Source: Wyeomyia smithii (Eukaryota; Arthropoda; Insecta; Diptera; Culicidae). From it: a DNA stretch of 64,000 bases. This document shows, one piece after another, positions 1 to 12,719 of this stretch. Below the pieces are notes generated by a model. The model was given only the letters and a program-made list of their open reading frames with translations, did no database searches and was not told the origin of the DNA. Every line of letters begins with the position of its first letter. The first letter of the stretch is position 1. The stretch spans positions 12,685,786 to 12,749,785 of the forward strand of contig NC_073695.1 in assembly GCF_029784165.1 (NCBI RefSeq), given 5' to 3'. The translations under genes and the position numbers were made by a program.

Positions 1-1036
1 CGTTACTGGTATCCTTTTTACCAACAAATTTACACACATTCATTTTGCGCCTGGTTGGCTACCTGAAATAGCAAGTGTGTTGGCTTAGTTCCCCGAATCT
101 CAATATTTACCATATTCCCTACACGCACGCTCAGTAGAGGAGGATTGTACAAAACGCACCAGTTAAGCATTTGCGCGATTTATAGCGCTTCAAATCATTT
201 TAAAGCGACATTGAACGTGTAGGATAATTGTAGGATCTATTTATTGTATGTTTATGACGAAGTTTACTATAAAATCTCGATTTCAATGTTTTTTTTTTGT
301 AAAAATTACCATTGCCGGCAAACAAGCCCGTGACCAAAACGCACCACAACAAAGATCAGTATGCTCCAAAGCAGTAGGCTAATATGCCACTAGCAGAAAT
401 CAGCACGCGAAGTGAGAAGCGCTTGAAGTCTCGGAAGTAAAATCAAAATCTAAGTTGTCAAGCAATCTCCTGCAAGTTCCCCATAGTATATTCTGCCTCA
501 ATTTTGATTTTGATTGTTTTAAGGTAAAAGTTGACGAAAGTTAGTGAAATAATTTGAAATACTCATAATATTATAAACTCCAAAAGTGTAAAGGTTAGGG
601 GAACCATTGTTTTTTTGTATTATTTACAAGTCAGTTAATCATAAAAGCATAAATAAAATTCATGAATTCATGCACACTTTTTATATGAGAACTGTAGAGA
701 AGCTATGAGAAAAGCGAAAGTTTTGTCATAAAAAGCCACATGTATAAGTATTTTGGGGAATTAATAGCATGGGCCATCTTACCCAATTGGTGTGTCTTGT
801 ACGGTTCTCCCCTAAAGCAGTGCCAAACACTGCAAACAGCCAACGCCGCTATTGGCCAGCAGCGTCAACAACAAATAAACAAAACGTAGAACTACGTGAA
901 TAATAAAACACAAATTTACGTACAAAAACTCGTAATTATGACGTTAAAAATTACATTTTCGTGAACCACAAATTAAGAGCTTTCGATTGATGTATATATC
1001 ATCGTTGTCCGATTCATTTGAAGAAAAATCATGTTT
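1..1036. other. Unannotated AT-rich sequence
   Basis: No open frame with protein-like content, RNA gene or clear transposon end was seen. An imperfect palindrome ACGTAGAACTACGT lies at 884..897 and resembles a motif found in several other repeats of this window. The stretch is probably intergenic or intronic. Confidence 0.5.
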
Positions 1037-1183
1037 CAAGATGGCTTGACTCAGTTTTTTGAAAATTTCTCGGAAACCACTTAACCACAAATTACCACAA
1101 ATTGGATTCCGAACTCACAAATTAACCACTAAATATTGGTGATAAAAGAATTAAAAAAAAAATTATTTTGTCAAGCCATCTTG
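1037..1183. repeat. Short MITE-like inverted repeat (14-bp ends)
   Basis: CAAGATGGCTTGAC at 1037..1050 is repeated exactly in inverted orientation at 1170..1183. The interior holds short direct repeats of ACCACAAATT. Size and structure fit a small non-autonomous DNA element, but no TSD was identified, so this is only an inference. Confidence 0.4.
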
Positions 1184-1447
1184 ATATATGCCTCCTGGTT
1201 ACCAAAATTTGATATCAAACCAGCACCTTGTGCTTTTATTTCCCGAACAGAGGATTAGAAACAACAGGGCTTCTTAAAATTCTTTGACATCGTGGACTGA
1301 ATATTTACAACGTTCAACATATCGGATCCCCTTTGAAGTATTCTTTTAGCTCTTCTCCCTACGGTAAAACATTTTTTGAGTAACTGACTGCAACTTGGCC
1401 TCTCATTTCAGCTATCATATCTTTTGATGACTAATTCGTCAAAAAAG

Positions 1448-1501
1448 GTTAGGAATTTGATCACTGTATTACAGTAGAATTACAGTGATCAAATTCCTAA
1501 C
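1448..1501. repeat. Perfect 21-bp palindrome with 12-nt loop
   Basis: The 21 bases at 1448..1468 are exactly complementary to 1481..1501, separated by TTACAGTAGAAT. The loop sequence is part of the same 13-mer that serves as TSD for the neighbouring SINE. The palindrome looks like a local rearrangement or template switch at that site, or a small foldback unit. Confidence 0.7.
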
Positions 1502-1518
1502 TTGTATTACAGTAGAAT

Positions 1519-1777
1519 CAAATGTGGTCCCCGTGACTCTGTGGTTAACGATGTAGGTCGGCTAGCTCTCCCACACGGTTGTGATATCGGGTTCGATTCC
1601 CGATCGAGTCGAGCTGAAAATTTTCTCGACTCAGCACTGGGGCACGGTGTATCGTTGTAGTTATCCTACACATGCAAAATGTGCCAGAAAAACAATATCG
1701 ATAACGAATTCTCTCAACTAATCTAGTTGATCGAGACCGCTATTAGCCCCAAGGCTAAGCGTGCGATATTGTTTTAC
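1519..1777 (+). mobile_element. tRNA-derived SINE with 13-bp TSD
   Basis: Seen directly: an A-box-like sequence TGACTCTGTGG (1534..1544) and a B box GGTTCGATTCC (1590..1600), the internal RNA polymerase III promoter of tRNA-derived SINEs. The unit is flanked by exact 13-bp direct repeats ATTACAGTAGAAT at 1506..1518 and 1778..1790, the signature of target-primed insertion. The body after the tRNA-like head is AT-rich. It is inserted into DNA that continues as an I-like retrotransposon fragment. Confidence 0.8.
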
Positions 1778-1960
1778 ATTACAGTAGAATTGCAGAATAT
1801 CATCTCCAAACACGATTTATTTTCTCATAGATTAAACCCTTATAATTATGATGCTTATGTGGTTGATTTCCACGATTTTAACACAATCCGTCGAGACCGA
1901 GACTCACATGGTGAAGGGGTACTTTTCGGGATCAAAAAGCCTTCGATCTTCATTCTTTTT
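1778..1960 (+). pseudogene. I-like retrotransposon ORF2 endonuclease fragment
   Basis: The translated segment at about 1860..1945 reads FHDFNTIRRDRDSHGEGVLF and then GIKK. This matches the endonuclease region of the large I-like ORF2 at the right end of this window (FHDFNIIRLDRDTPYGGVLL, then GIKK). Catalytic motifs before and after are missing and the frame soon ends, so this is a short dead fragment. It was interrupted by the SINE just upstream and joins a Jockey-like ORF1 fragment downstream. Confidence 0.6.
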
Positions 1961-2020
1961 AAATGTCAAGGTTCAGACAAAATTTGTGTAAAGTGAAAAT
2001 GAAGGGAAATTTGTTCTGAA

Positions 2021-2956
2021 ATGCCAAGACGAACCAAAAAAGCTCGCTTTGATGCAGCTACAAGAAAACGTGAGGCTTCTCCTCTAAGTGATTCAGAAAG
2101 CAATAGGTATGAAATTCTTTCTTCTATTGGTGATCAAGAATTTGAAGCTTCTCATTCTGAGCAAAATGCCGGTACGACGAAAGCAAAAGTTCCACCTATT
2201 GTGGTAATAGTTGCAAATTTTGAAGCTTTTCGTTCAGAACTTTTATCATTTCTTTCTGGTGTGAAAATTAATTTTCAAATTGGCCACCGAGGCGGAATTC
2301 GTATTTTGGCCGAATCTTTTGAAGGCCATAAACATCTATTACAGTATTTGACTGAAAAGATGTACAAATTTTATACCTATGATGCCAAAAACGAGAGACC
2401 GTTTAAGGCTGTATTGGAAGGTCTTTCAAATGACCAAACCATTGATGAAATTAAGGATTGTTTGAGCATGAGCATGAGCATGATTGACCGCCCGCCGTTG
2501 CTACTCCGTTAAATGAGCCAGATCACCTGTAATTACACAGAGAACCAACGGATGATGCTTGGGACTGAGATTCATTCTCAAAGTGTAAAAACTGGTGACC
2601 TTAATCTTTTTTATTAGGCAATACCAGCGCCGACGCATCCGAATGCGGGTCAAAATAGGAATTTGTATAGGAATATGTTGACGTGATACTCGCTTTATAT
2701 TGATGAAATTAAAGATTGTTTGACAAATTGCTTGGTTTTTCCCCCAACCAAGTGTTTTTGATGAAACGTAAATAAATCGCAAAAATTATTAATACTGGAA
2801 TACACCAGGAAAATTACTTGGTACATTTTGATCGTACCAAAGTAAGTAATTTGAAATTTTTAGAAAAAGCACGTGTTTCATTCAACGTGCGAATACAGTG
2901 GGAAAACTTCAAGAGACATGGAGGCATCCATAACCTCACGCAATGCAGGAGTTGTC
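2021..2956 (+). pseudogene. Jockey-clade ORF1 (gag-like) fragment
   Basis: The frame opens at an ATG (2021) with a basic, Ser-rich N-terminus. It then shows the segment characteristic of Jockey-type ORF1 proteins just before the zinc knuckles (KFYTYDAKNERPFKAVLEGL, about residues 116-135). The reading continues after a 233-bp insertion in another frame: HFDRTKVSNLKFLEKA (from 2824) and FKRHGGIHNLTQCRSC, the start of the first CCHC knuckle. It stops there, so all knuckles and ORF2 are lost. The product would normally be a nucleic-acid chaperone of the retrotransposon particle. The family is well supported; the exact clade is from memory. Confidence 0.75.
2466..2698. mobile_element. 233-bp insert with 25-bp TSD inside Jockey ORF1
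   Basis: The 25 bases at 2441..2465 recur at 2699..2723 with one mismatch, and the ORF1 reading resumes across the second copy, so the intervening 233 bp is a later insertion. It begins with three copies of GCATGA. A long TSD without terminal inverted repeats points to target-primed retroposition (a SINE or truncated LINE), but no pol III boxes were recognised. Confidence 0.65.
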
Positions 2957-4391
2957 GAGTCAATAGTATGTATAAGAAAAAAATTTCCTTCGAATTGCGT
3001 TTAACAGTAGGGTTTTAAGCTTCGTCTTTTTTGACCCAAGTGCCTTAGAAATGAATAGAACTTCGTGATCTGATGTTGTCCCGAAAAAATTTTTTAAGGA
3101 TTTTTTTAGAGAAAGCACCAGATCTCGACGGGTCATGCATTTCTAAGACATTTGGTATAAAAAAACGATATCAGAAATTTCATGGTTTCTCATCGGTCCA
3201 AAAAAGGGAACTTTGACTACTTTAAGGCATAACCTCCGGAAGTCCGATTTCAAAAGCTATGTTAATTTTCTGGACCTTTGTCAATGACTTGAAATACATC
3301 CGTACGAGCGGAAAAAACTACGACCGCCCTGAATCGAGTCTGTGATTAGATTGATGTGAAACAATTCTCTTTATCGATTCTTTCCTTGCCATTCTTTAGC
3401 TTTGGCTTTGTTTCTGTCACCTGTATTAACCAGAAAAGGCACCTTTGGCACTGCTCTTTTTTATTGCCTAATAGTTGCTATGCGGCCGTCATTGCTTCTC
3501 CAGCGCAAAAAGGTGTCTAGTATCGAAACTTTATTATTTTAAATATATTTTTTCAGACTACGCAACAGAACGCTGCTTCGAAAGTCTGTCTTTGAGAATA
3601 CAATTTTGTAACTAATCCTGGTTCTGTGAGGGAGGCTGCTGCACGATGGAGCTGGAATTTTCATGGGAACTTTTTTCTAGAAGACAAAACTTTTGATACC
3701 ATTTGATATCAAAACTCGGAACGTCGATTTCCATTGGCACCCGACTGTTTATGTCATGCGATAGACAACAATTCTAATGTTGTTCTCGAATTGACCATGG
3801 AGTGAACTACGCTCGGTTAACTCAAACAGCACGTACGTTGCACGGTAAGCGGTATCGAAAGAAAGCAAGAAAACGCTTCATGTTTTACGTTGATCTCTCC
3901 TATTCCTATTTTCTCTCTCTCCAATATTCTCCCGCACTCAAATCTCTACTACAACACAACTGTTTAGTTACATGAGAGTCTTTGATTTAGGTTACCCTCT
4001 CTTCAATATTCTGAAAGCTAGTATGTTTTATCCGATTTGATTACAGGTTTCCTTTTCATCTGGTGTTCATCGGGTCATTTAAAAAGAATCGACGAAGAGA
4101 CTGACACATACTATGACACTTTTCTTCTCTTCTGCTTTTCATTCGAAAATAGCACCGCATTATATTATTTGATGATTCTTTTCTTAGTTTTCTAACACCC
4201 CATGACGCAGTTAAAAAGGAAGCGGGATCCAAGAAATAGGACACGCAGGTTCCGATCAATATTTCTGTTGATCACTGGCGCCACGTAGCCACTTCGGACT
4301 GTCAAACTGGTGTTGGCATCCTCCGTTTCATATCGTCGCAATTTTCCCTTTATAATCGTATGTAAACCCTCTATCTCCTTCTGGGCTCATT
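2957..4391. other. Unannotated; one copy of dispersed repeat family C
   Basis: About 3105..3175 contains a copy of a short repeat with the core CAGATCTCGACGGGTCATGC followed by ATTTCTAAGACATTTGG. Related copies lie at about 11864..11950, 18147..18231 and 37742..37790. Nothing else was identified, and the short open frames here do not look like proteins. Confidence 0.45.
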
Positions 4392-4591
4392 GTCATTTTC
4401 AATTGACAATCGTCAGGTGATAGTGACGGTGTTAATCTCTGCTTTCAATTGAAAATCATTTTTTCCTTTTGATGCCCTTCAGCTTTTGATGTGAGGTACA
4501 AAGTGCCAGAAAATAAACCAAATGCTTTTCAATTGAAAGCGACACGGGTTACAGCGTCACTAGAGCCTGATAATTGTCAATTGAAAATGAC
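4392..4591. mobile_element. 200-bp palindromic MITE
   Basis: The ends are GTCATTTTCAATTGACAAT in inverted orientation (4392..4410 and 4573..4591). The similarity continues inward (CAGG, AGTGACG, then TTTCAATTGAAAA on both arms), so the unit is almost one full foldback. This is typical of non-autonomous DNA transposons. No TSD longer than two bases is evident, so the superfamily is unassigned. Confidence 0.65.
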
Positions 4592-7500
4592 TTTTACAGG
4601 ACAGGCTCAAAAAATGCTAAGGGGCCATCCACATACCACGTGGACAGATTTTTAACGATTTCGATTTCGATTTCGACACAAAACCCGAGTTGGAACAGCC
4701 AAATAAGAAAATTTCAATTCAGTTGCTTCTGTCGCGACTGAAGCACACTGAAGTTAACTTGAGAGGAGATTACGGCTTCAAATTTGAAAGCTCGAGCTCA
4801 CTCGTGCATTCACCGTTTAACCCCCATCTCCCGTCAGCAGCCAGTCACAAACTTGTCACCGGCACCGATGATTATCGGGTGAGCGCTTCCGGGCCAAAAA
4901 CATCCAAACCAGAGCAGCCCTCTGCTTACCGTCAACAGCCACAACATTTTTTTCCTAGCATGAGCAAGTGGAATGATGTCAAACTTTCCCGCCACCGACA
5001 GCCACCACAGCGTTAATTTATGACGCGGTTTAGCGGGAACCTTGTGTTTTCTCAAGCTGCCTGTCATCGCCCAATCGCGACACGATGGAGTACGGTGCAA
5101 AAGGATGTCAGCGGATGTTTCCGGATCTTTGACTAGTAGCCGCACAGTGGTGGAAAGTGAGTGATGGTTCTTTTCAGTTGCAGTCTGTCTCTATCTCTCG
5201 GCAACCTAACGTTGAACGCTGCATTGAATTGAAAATTAATGATATCCTCCAAGACAGCGATAATTAATGTTTTTACCGTAATCATTGCAGTCTAACGCGT
5301 CTGATTTTCACTACGTGAAACTCTTAGCCGACTACAACGGAAACTTGAATGTTAAAATTGCCAGACATCAATCACGAGATCAATCGGGCGTATTTATCAT
5401 TCCTCCCTGGAGCGTTTTCACAAAAAAAAACCTTTAGTGCTGAATCACGTCAATCACGTCAGACCGACCGAGGCGAAACATTCCGGTCCGATCCGTTCCG
5501 GTAATTACAACAAGAAGATTTGGAAGCACCTTTTTATTGAGCTGCTCGGCATCGTTGTCACAATCGATGGAACACAACAAAGTAAGGCCTATTCATCACC
5601 CATCGGAATCGGTATTTCAATCGGACATCCGGAAGAGGACGGCACAATGAGCCAAACGGCATAAATTGCATCACAGCATCGCCCGGACTGGCAATGCACT
5701 CTCTCCGGAGAAATTGCAATCGCTGGCATTCTCCCACAGGGGACTCGCCACCACCGGACAACGTTCTGAGCTTTGGCTAGGATAAGCTCCCAGCAGCGGC
5801 AGTAGCAGTAGTAGGATAATAGCGGAGTACATTGAAAAACAGTTTGCAATTGAAATAGTTTTCCTTCGTGCTTTCTCTTCACTCGGTTTCCGGTTGGGTT
5901 CGGTCCCACCCGTCGAGTATGGCTAGCATTAGCGCTGCAACTCAGCGAAAGTACATATTTCTCAATTTCCTCGAAAACAGATGAACTCGCCATGTGGCGA
6001 GTCGACTGACGGCGGCGTCATGCAGAATTTTCATTATTGGATATATTATCATGCTGCTGAACACTCGTAGCTAGAGTTGGTTGAGAAAGTGATAAAAAAA
6101 GTTACTTCCGAGTCACAACTATATTCTAACGTTTCTCTAGTCAGAATAAAATTTATTTTGGATCTAATATGAAACCATTTTCCAATTTTTTACTCTTTTC
6201 GAAGCATATTCCAGTAGTCAGATTGTGGTAAAAAACAGTTTTGATTCTTTAGCCCACAGAAACTATTTTCATGTTTGATGTGAATCATCTTAAAAACTTT
6301 GGATAATGACGAAGTCCGATCGATGTCAATTAATTATCAAGGTTTATTCATCATAACGAAAGCCTCATATAAAATTCAGACCAGGCTTTGCTAATACTTC
6401 TTTAAGTTTCAAATTAACTTATCACCTGACGAAAGATACTGTCGACATCGTTATAAATTATTCACCCCTTACCATAAATTATGGAGTCGGAATTCCCACA
6501 GCATCCTATCCCCGGGTCCTGAGGCATTCTCCTATCTGATGACGATTAACAAACAGTACCACATCTTCAAGCGAATAGCATTAATTTGGCAAATTTTCCA
6601 AGTCAGTTACATCAAAGCGGCTACCAACAACCCAACCTTGCTCGAAAAATCAAAACTTTAAATTTTCTCACACGGTACACCTACTCGTTAGTCCGAGGAC
6701 CCACCTGGGAGGCTCAACACTTCAATTTCCACCCCTGTTCCATACAAAATGGGTCCTTCGACTAACACACGTGCACACATCGACATCCCACTTGCAAAGT
6801 CCTCATTAACGGCCAATAGCTGCTGCTTGGTTGGAGTGGCTGCTTTCTTCCATCCAACCTGGCACAAGTAGTGTAATTAGTGTGCTCGTGGCAATGAGCC
6901 TTGAGTTCGTTTTGTTTTTCCATTTGAATCGATAGAAATTAAAAATAAAACGGAAATTGATAAAATAAGCTCCATAACAAACGAAAAAACCATGCAACTC
7001 CATCACACGAATCACGCGAAGCGAACGCATTGTTAATGGTGCTACATTTTTATTCCATTTAGCATCTGTTTAACCTCCTAAATAACTTCATCTTTAACAG
7101 GAAGTCACTTCCGGAGGGGGAAAAGGCAGCTAATCGGCATTTTCAATCCGCCTCTCCAAACGAAGCCTTCCTTCCTTCTTGATCGATTGCATTCCGAATT
7201 CCACCCTGAAAAAAATTGGGAAATCCATTCCCGGAGGGCAGAACAATCGACTTTGACTGCCAGGGTAGGAAGGAAAATAGAAGCAGTAGACCGAAAAAGT
7301 ACCGCCGGTAAGTTAAGGCAGCCCCACCGGAAGGTGGTTCCGCGGAAAAGCCGACATTGATGAGTGCTTTTGTGAAGATAAAGAGAAACAGATGAAGGGG
7401 AGAAAAGTTCGCAAATTGGTTGTTTGTGTTTTATAATGGCTTGGTTGGCTGTTCGGACTGAATTGCCTTTTTTTTCTTTGGTCGCGAGGACCGCTTTCTG

Positions 7501-10089
7501 TTTTTGGAGAGGGTGACTAACAATATGCTCATTTTTTTACTTGTTTGCAGTAACCTAATTGTATCGAAAAGAATTTGCACACAAATCCAGTGAAAAGTTA
7601 CCGCTGGAAAATTGCTGGGGCTGCTTTTGTTGGTACTGAATTTGGCTTCCGCGTTTTGAATTTTATGTGCGAAGGATGTCACGAAATCTTTGTGTTACGA
7701 AAAGTTTTAGTTTGTAATTAATTACAAATTTTCACAATTGCAGAATCCGCACTGCGATAGCTGCACTACTTTGAGATGTGATTTACATCCCGTTGAACTT
7801 GCTTGAAATGTACGACACTGCACTGACAGTAGCCGTTGGCTCTATCGTAGCGCGGTTGATGCCTCAAACAGTGACACAGTGCATGAATTAATCTTCTGCG
7901 TTATTAACCACAATCCACAGCAAGCGACAACTTTGTCAGATGATAAGCACTTCGCTGGCGCTCAAGAACGCGTGATCCTGTGTCATTTGCCAAACTATCT
8001 ACTGTCAGCAACAGAGCCTTCGGCAAGTGAGAGGGATTTAAACCTTCTTCTTCCAACGGTGACAGAAAAACAATTTGCTTTTAATTAGTGAGTTAAGAAA
8101 TAACTAAGCCGTTGGAGTTGGAGCCAATATCATCAATTGCGGCAATACTGGAGCATTTGGAATATTCATCAAAGCATTGAGTTAAAAAAATGATAAAAAA
8201 CTGAAGTTGAAACATTAGCAACAGTACGTGATTAACACAAATTTTATGTCCCTGTATGATAAGGAAAGGGAAAAAAATTGAATTGTAGAATATAATAAGG
8301 AAACACAATCTTCTAGTATAAGAATAAAAACCTCTGATGCTCCAACTGTTGATGACAATTTTAGTTTCCGTTCATCCTGTCCTGGGTGTAAAACTTTCAG
8401 CTAGGTTACAAAAAAGGAAATAAAACCACATTACGTATAAATCTGCACAGTTTGTGCCCAACTTACTATTAATATCTGCAGTGACAGCTTTGCTGTGAAC
8501 GTTTTGGGAATACCATTCGCCGAAAGATTACCCAAACCACCCTCCCACTCCCCCCGGTTATACAAGTAGGTATAGAGAGCGTTGACAGAGTGACTACAAG
8601 CCGAAACGATTGAACGATAAAGTTTCACTTCCCGGTATATTCGGCACGTCAGACCCGTTCCGGTACGAGTTACGGCTATTACATGCGGGCTATTGGGCCG
8701 CCTCCTAGAGGGTGGATGATGTACTGTACAAATATATATATCTGTAGGTAGGTACCAAAAATAGGCTTCCTGTGGGTGCCAACAGTGTTCGGTAATGCCA
8801 CATTGATTTTCACCCAAGGAGAATTCCGTTGCAGCAAGGAACGTGTCGGCTTCATTGACGCTGGGCTGCCATACCGTGTTCGTGTGGGCAACCGTTTTCC
8901 CATACTGCTAGCTGCTTTGTAGTCACGGGATTCGTTAGAGTTTCACAAGTTCAGAGCCAGATCTATTGGTGCGACTTACTGCAGTGGACATAAACACATA
9001 TTTAAATTTTGGAATGTTATTTTTTCGCGAGTTTTTCTGAATGGGAAAAGTTAGTTCCAACTAAGAGAATGCCCTTTGTCGACAGACTAATCTGTTCTTT
9101 CGTAATTAATGATTAATGATAAAAGCATCGCAATTACGATTACGAGTATCGCTTCGCCCACACACCCACACGCACGTTTGTCTGGGAAAAATATCTCCAC
9201 TACTGTCTGCTCAGTAATAGACGGAGGTCGAACTACACAAAAAAAAAACAATGCCAAGGTTAAAGCCATTGTGTTTCAGTGATAGGCCAATTTGTTACGT
9301 ATAAACTCCCCTTTGGTAGCGGAGAAGGACGACTCTCTGTTCGTGTGCCATAAATCAGTCGTTTTTGCTAAAATGCTACTCCTCATGGCAATCAATTTTG
9401 AGCGTTTTTGCTTTTCTTCGGTTCGCTTTTTATGGTAATTACTGCTGGGTAAGGATAACACATGTATGGGCTAGGTGCTCCTGGATGGAAGCAGTCAACA
9501 GTAAAATATGTTGAACATTTTCTAGTCCGTTCGGCATTCAAGTGGGGATGTACTCTGCATTTTTGCTGAACAATAGCGCAGCAAACCGTAAACAAACACA
9601 TAAACAGACGCATGCAAATACCGCTTTGATATCAAGAAGTCTGAACTGTACAGTTAACACGTAGATTATGGGGTCAACCGAGCAGAGAAGCACACCATAT
9701 CGTCACGGTCTGTGGAACTTCGACATCCTTCCTGTGTCTGTGGGAGGGAAGGTGATAATTCTGCTTCTGACATCAATGCGCAAAGTTGCTCTCGAATAAA
9801 CTCTTATACTATATGACCAATCTTTTGAAAACGCTTATCTATGTGACGGTATAGAATGAGGCTGTTGAATTTTTATTCGAAAGGGAGACTACTATTTAAC
9901 GTCGAATCATGCTCTCCTCTTTGTGGCGTTTGGTGTTAAAATCGACAGCCGGCGCAGTGTCCCCGCATTGTGCTGGTGTACGGCAAAATATTTGCACGTT
10001 GCAAAGAATGTGACTGGTCTATAATGTCTGCTAGTAGGACATAATCGCGGGTTTTTCGTTTGGGGGGATCGGCTATTGTCGTTTCAGAC
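4592..10089. other. Unannotated 5.5-kb stretch
   Basis: No transposon protein, RNA gene or strong splice structure was recognised. Several open frames of 100-134 codons exist, including a minus-strand one at 5589..5993 starting MASSSVFEEIEK, and minus frames at 8431..8817 (with a GTAAGTT donor-like site inside) and 8679..8903. None has recognisable domains, and some lack an ATG. Most likely intron or intergenic DNA. Confidence 0.4.
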
Positions 10090-10440
10090 TCAGTGATGTA
10101 GTTTTAATGTCCATCAGCAATGGTAAAAAAATTACCCAATTCTAACTCATTTATTCGCATCTCGATCTGAATTTAGTTTGAATTTCGTTATGGTTGGGTT
10201 GAATCCAGTGTAGATTTTGTAGAAATTTGACCTAAATCTGGTCGCAAACTAGTTTAATTCGGTCGGAATCTGGTCAAGATATGGTCTAATTCTGACTAAA
10301 TGTGGTTTTTGTCTGATCTGAATTCTGTGGAGATCTACTCTCAACTTGGCCGGAATCTGAGCTATATCCGATCTGGTATTGTATGAATCAAGCCTAAGCC
10401 AGTTTGGATCTAAACTGGTGAAGTTTTATTCAAATCTGAC
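10090..10440. repeat. Degenerate minisatellite (AATCTGGTC-like)
   Basis: Variants of a short word recur irregularly through the stretch: GATCTGAATT, AAATCTGGTC, GGAATCTGGTC, GGAATCTGAG, CGATCTGGTA and AAATCTGACT. This looks like a decayed tandem repeat with a unit of roughly 10-20 bp. No coding content is seen. Confidence 0.4.
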
Positions 10441-10693
10441 TAACATCTGAACTACATTCCGATGAATGGTGTGGTGGAGATGAATCTGGTTTGTGTCCAG
10501 GCTCAGTGTCAATATGATTGATAGTACTGTGATTAAATCTATTTTATACATCCCACGGCTATGTCTGCGCATCATGGCCACCAAACGTAATAAGCGATTG
10601 ATTTTCGCACATTCTCTATAGAAAGTATGTCGAAGTAACGAAGGCAAGGGGCTTGTGATTTAATCAGGCTTCTAAAAAATACTGTGTTTTCGT

Positions 10694-11325
10694 GACAGCC
10701 CACTAAATCGGCTCTCATTGTCTTGCACAACTCTTCCTGCTCCCCATTCGTTCGGTAAGCAGTGCGACAGCGACTGACCACAGCACACACATGCAATGCC
10801 AAACGGGCTTCTTTTTTTCATCTGATTATGAGTGTTGGTTCTTCCAAGCTATCGCTAATGACAGCCTTTTCAGCGCGGAATCCTTCGGCACAACTCCGAG
10901 CGGGCTGTCAGGTGATTATGATTAACGAGAGTGAAGCCGATGCTATAATGCAAGCGTAACACGTTTTTTTCTCAGGTGGGGAATAATGTCAACAATGGGA
11001 AGATATATGGAACGATTTGCTTCGTATTCCTAGAGCCTGAGAAAGAGAAGAAAAGGAGAAGTGCGAGACCGATATCATCGATGACAGCCGCAGGCCAAAC
11101 CAATAGGACATCCTCGAAATGAACAAAACTAGGCTGTCATGTATGAACGAACAAAATACATGCGCAAGAAGGAGCTGTCGTGGGCAACACCAGACAGCTT
11201 CGTTGCTTGTGTAAGCTTTGGCTGTATGTGAGCTGTCATAAATAACCTATTCATGAGGCTGTTACAGTAGAAAGAGAGAACTGTCGTCAGTATAGTGTCA
11301 CATCACAGTCTTTTTCTGAAGCCTG
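10694..11325. repeat. Left arm of long inverted repeat
   Basis: About 630 bp that reappears in inverted orientation at about 15655..16283. Matching landmarks include CGGCTCTCATTGT near the outer end, a region rich in ATGTCAACAATG-type sequence, TGCGCAAGAA, and GTCGTCAGTATA near the inner end. The word GACAGC or its complement occurs nine times in this arm. Arms of this size around a composite core suggest the long terminal repeats of a DNA transposon or foldback element. Confidence 0.7.
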
Positions 11326-12719
11326 GATTGATTGATTGTGTATGATTTTCAACTCCACTTTAACTGAAAAGATATTATGCATCAATCATGAGCCACATTT
11401 TACTTGTCGATCAAGACATTAGTGCAATTCCACAAAAAACAGGCAACCATTTTAATCGAGCATCCTGCATCTGGCTACAACTTTATATGGGCTAAAGATG
11501 TCATTTTGAGCAATTAAGTTTTTTTGGATAATGAATAATTTGTGGAAAAAATATTGAGGATTACAAAAATTTTCAACAAACACTGCACGCTGTAAGCAAT
11601 ATAATTAATGTTTACTGAATAAAAAGATATGCAAAATAACAAATATAAAAATTCGCCAAACAAATATTTTTTTCAATTTTTTTCACAGTGTATGCTTTTT
11701 TAAAAGGACAAAATTATTACCTACAACTTTACCTACAATTTGACCTACACCTTAGTAAAAATAACGTTTGAGATAACTAATAAACATTGAAATAATTTAC
11801 ATCTGGTTTGGAACAAGCTGTGAGTCATTTTAGAAGCCAGTTCTAATATATTCCAAGTCCCAGAAGGTCCAGTTTTGATCAATTTTTTTTTTTTCGAGAT
11901 AACACTAGATCTCCACGTTTTATACATTTTGAGACATTTGGCATCGAAAAAAATATTTTCGATTTTCCCAATTTCATGTACCGCTAAAACTATACATCGC
12001 AAAGTTCTTTCTGCGGATCACGACCACCAGAACGGAAATGATTGATTGTTTTGCGCACATTTTCTATTTATAGTAAGCAGCTGAAAACGAGCGAAGGTGG
12101 ATTTTAGGATCTTTCTGGATATTGGGTTTCCTAATTAATTCTGAGCATCATTTCGGTTCCGGAAGTGCTTTTTCAGATCCGTTTGATCGAAATATGTGTT
12201 GTAACAAGGTTCGATTGTTTTTTAATATTAGGTGGTAAATGGCTGAGCAGTGCGTACTAGCAGTACAGCCTTACCACAAATTTCTAACAGTGTTGAGAAG
12301 TCACCATTTGTGATTGGACACACAAACTCATTATTAACTAATATTTATCATAAATAATTAATCTACTAACAAATCCTTTCTTTAAAAAAAGTATACCCGT
12401 ACTAGTTGACATAACATAGACCCCAGTGTGGTCCAAAGCAGAATGCCCAGCAACTCCTATCTCTACCACCACCAAGCAACCAAGAGATGATCGGTAAACC
12501 GGTGAGAACTTGGTCGTATACTGACGGGGAAGGGGAAGTTGTTTCCTCAGAGAGCAGCTTGCCTTAGCGTCTGTTCTCCATGTTAGGGGCGGCTCGAATA
12601 GCGTCTGATACGGTGCGGACGGCTGAATTACGAAATGCGGTGTCTCACCAGCTGCACCCAAGACAGCAGTCCCGTCGCGAGACTAGGCATCGCAGCCCTA
12701 TAGTAAGGACTGCAATTCT
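11326..12719. other. Spacer inside the inverted repeat; one family C copy
   Basis: AT-rich sequence. About 11864..11950 carries family C (CACTAGATCTCCACGTTTTA, then GAGACATTTGGCATC). About 12420..12720 is more GC-balanced and lies directly before the LOA-like coding remnant. It could be part of that element, but no motif proves it. Confidence 0.4.

Noticed and set aside
4690..5145. Overlapping open frames on both strands (103-108 codons)
   Set aside because: The plus frame starts at TTG, composition is not protein-like, and both strands are equally open.
5589..5993. 134-codon minus-strand ATG frame as a host gene
   Set aside because: No recognisable domain, no splice context, and overlapping frames are also open; left as unannotated.
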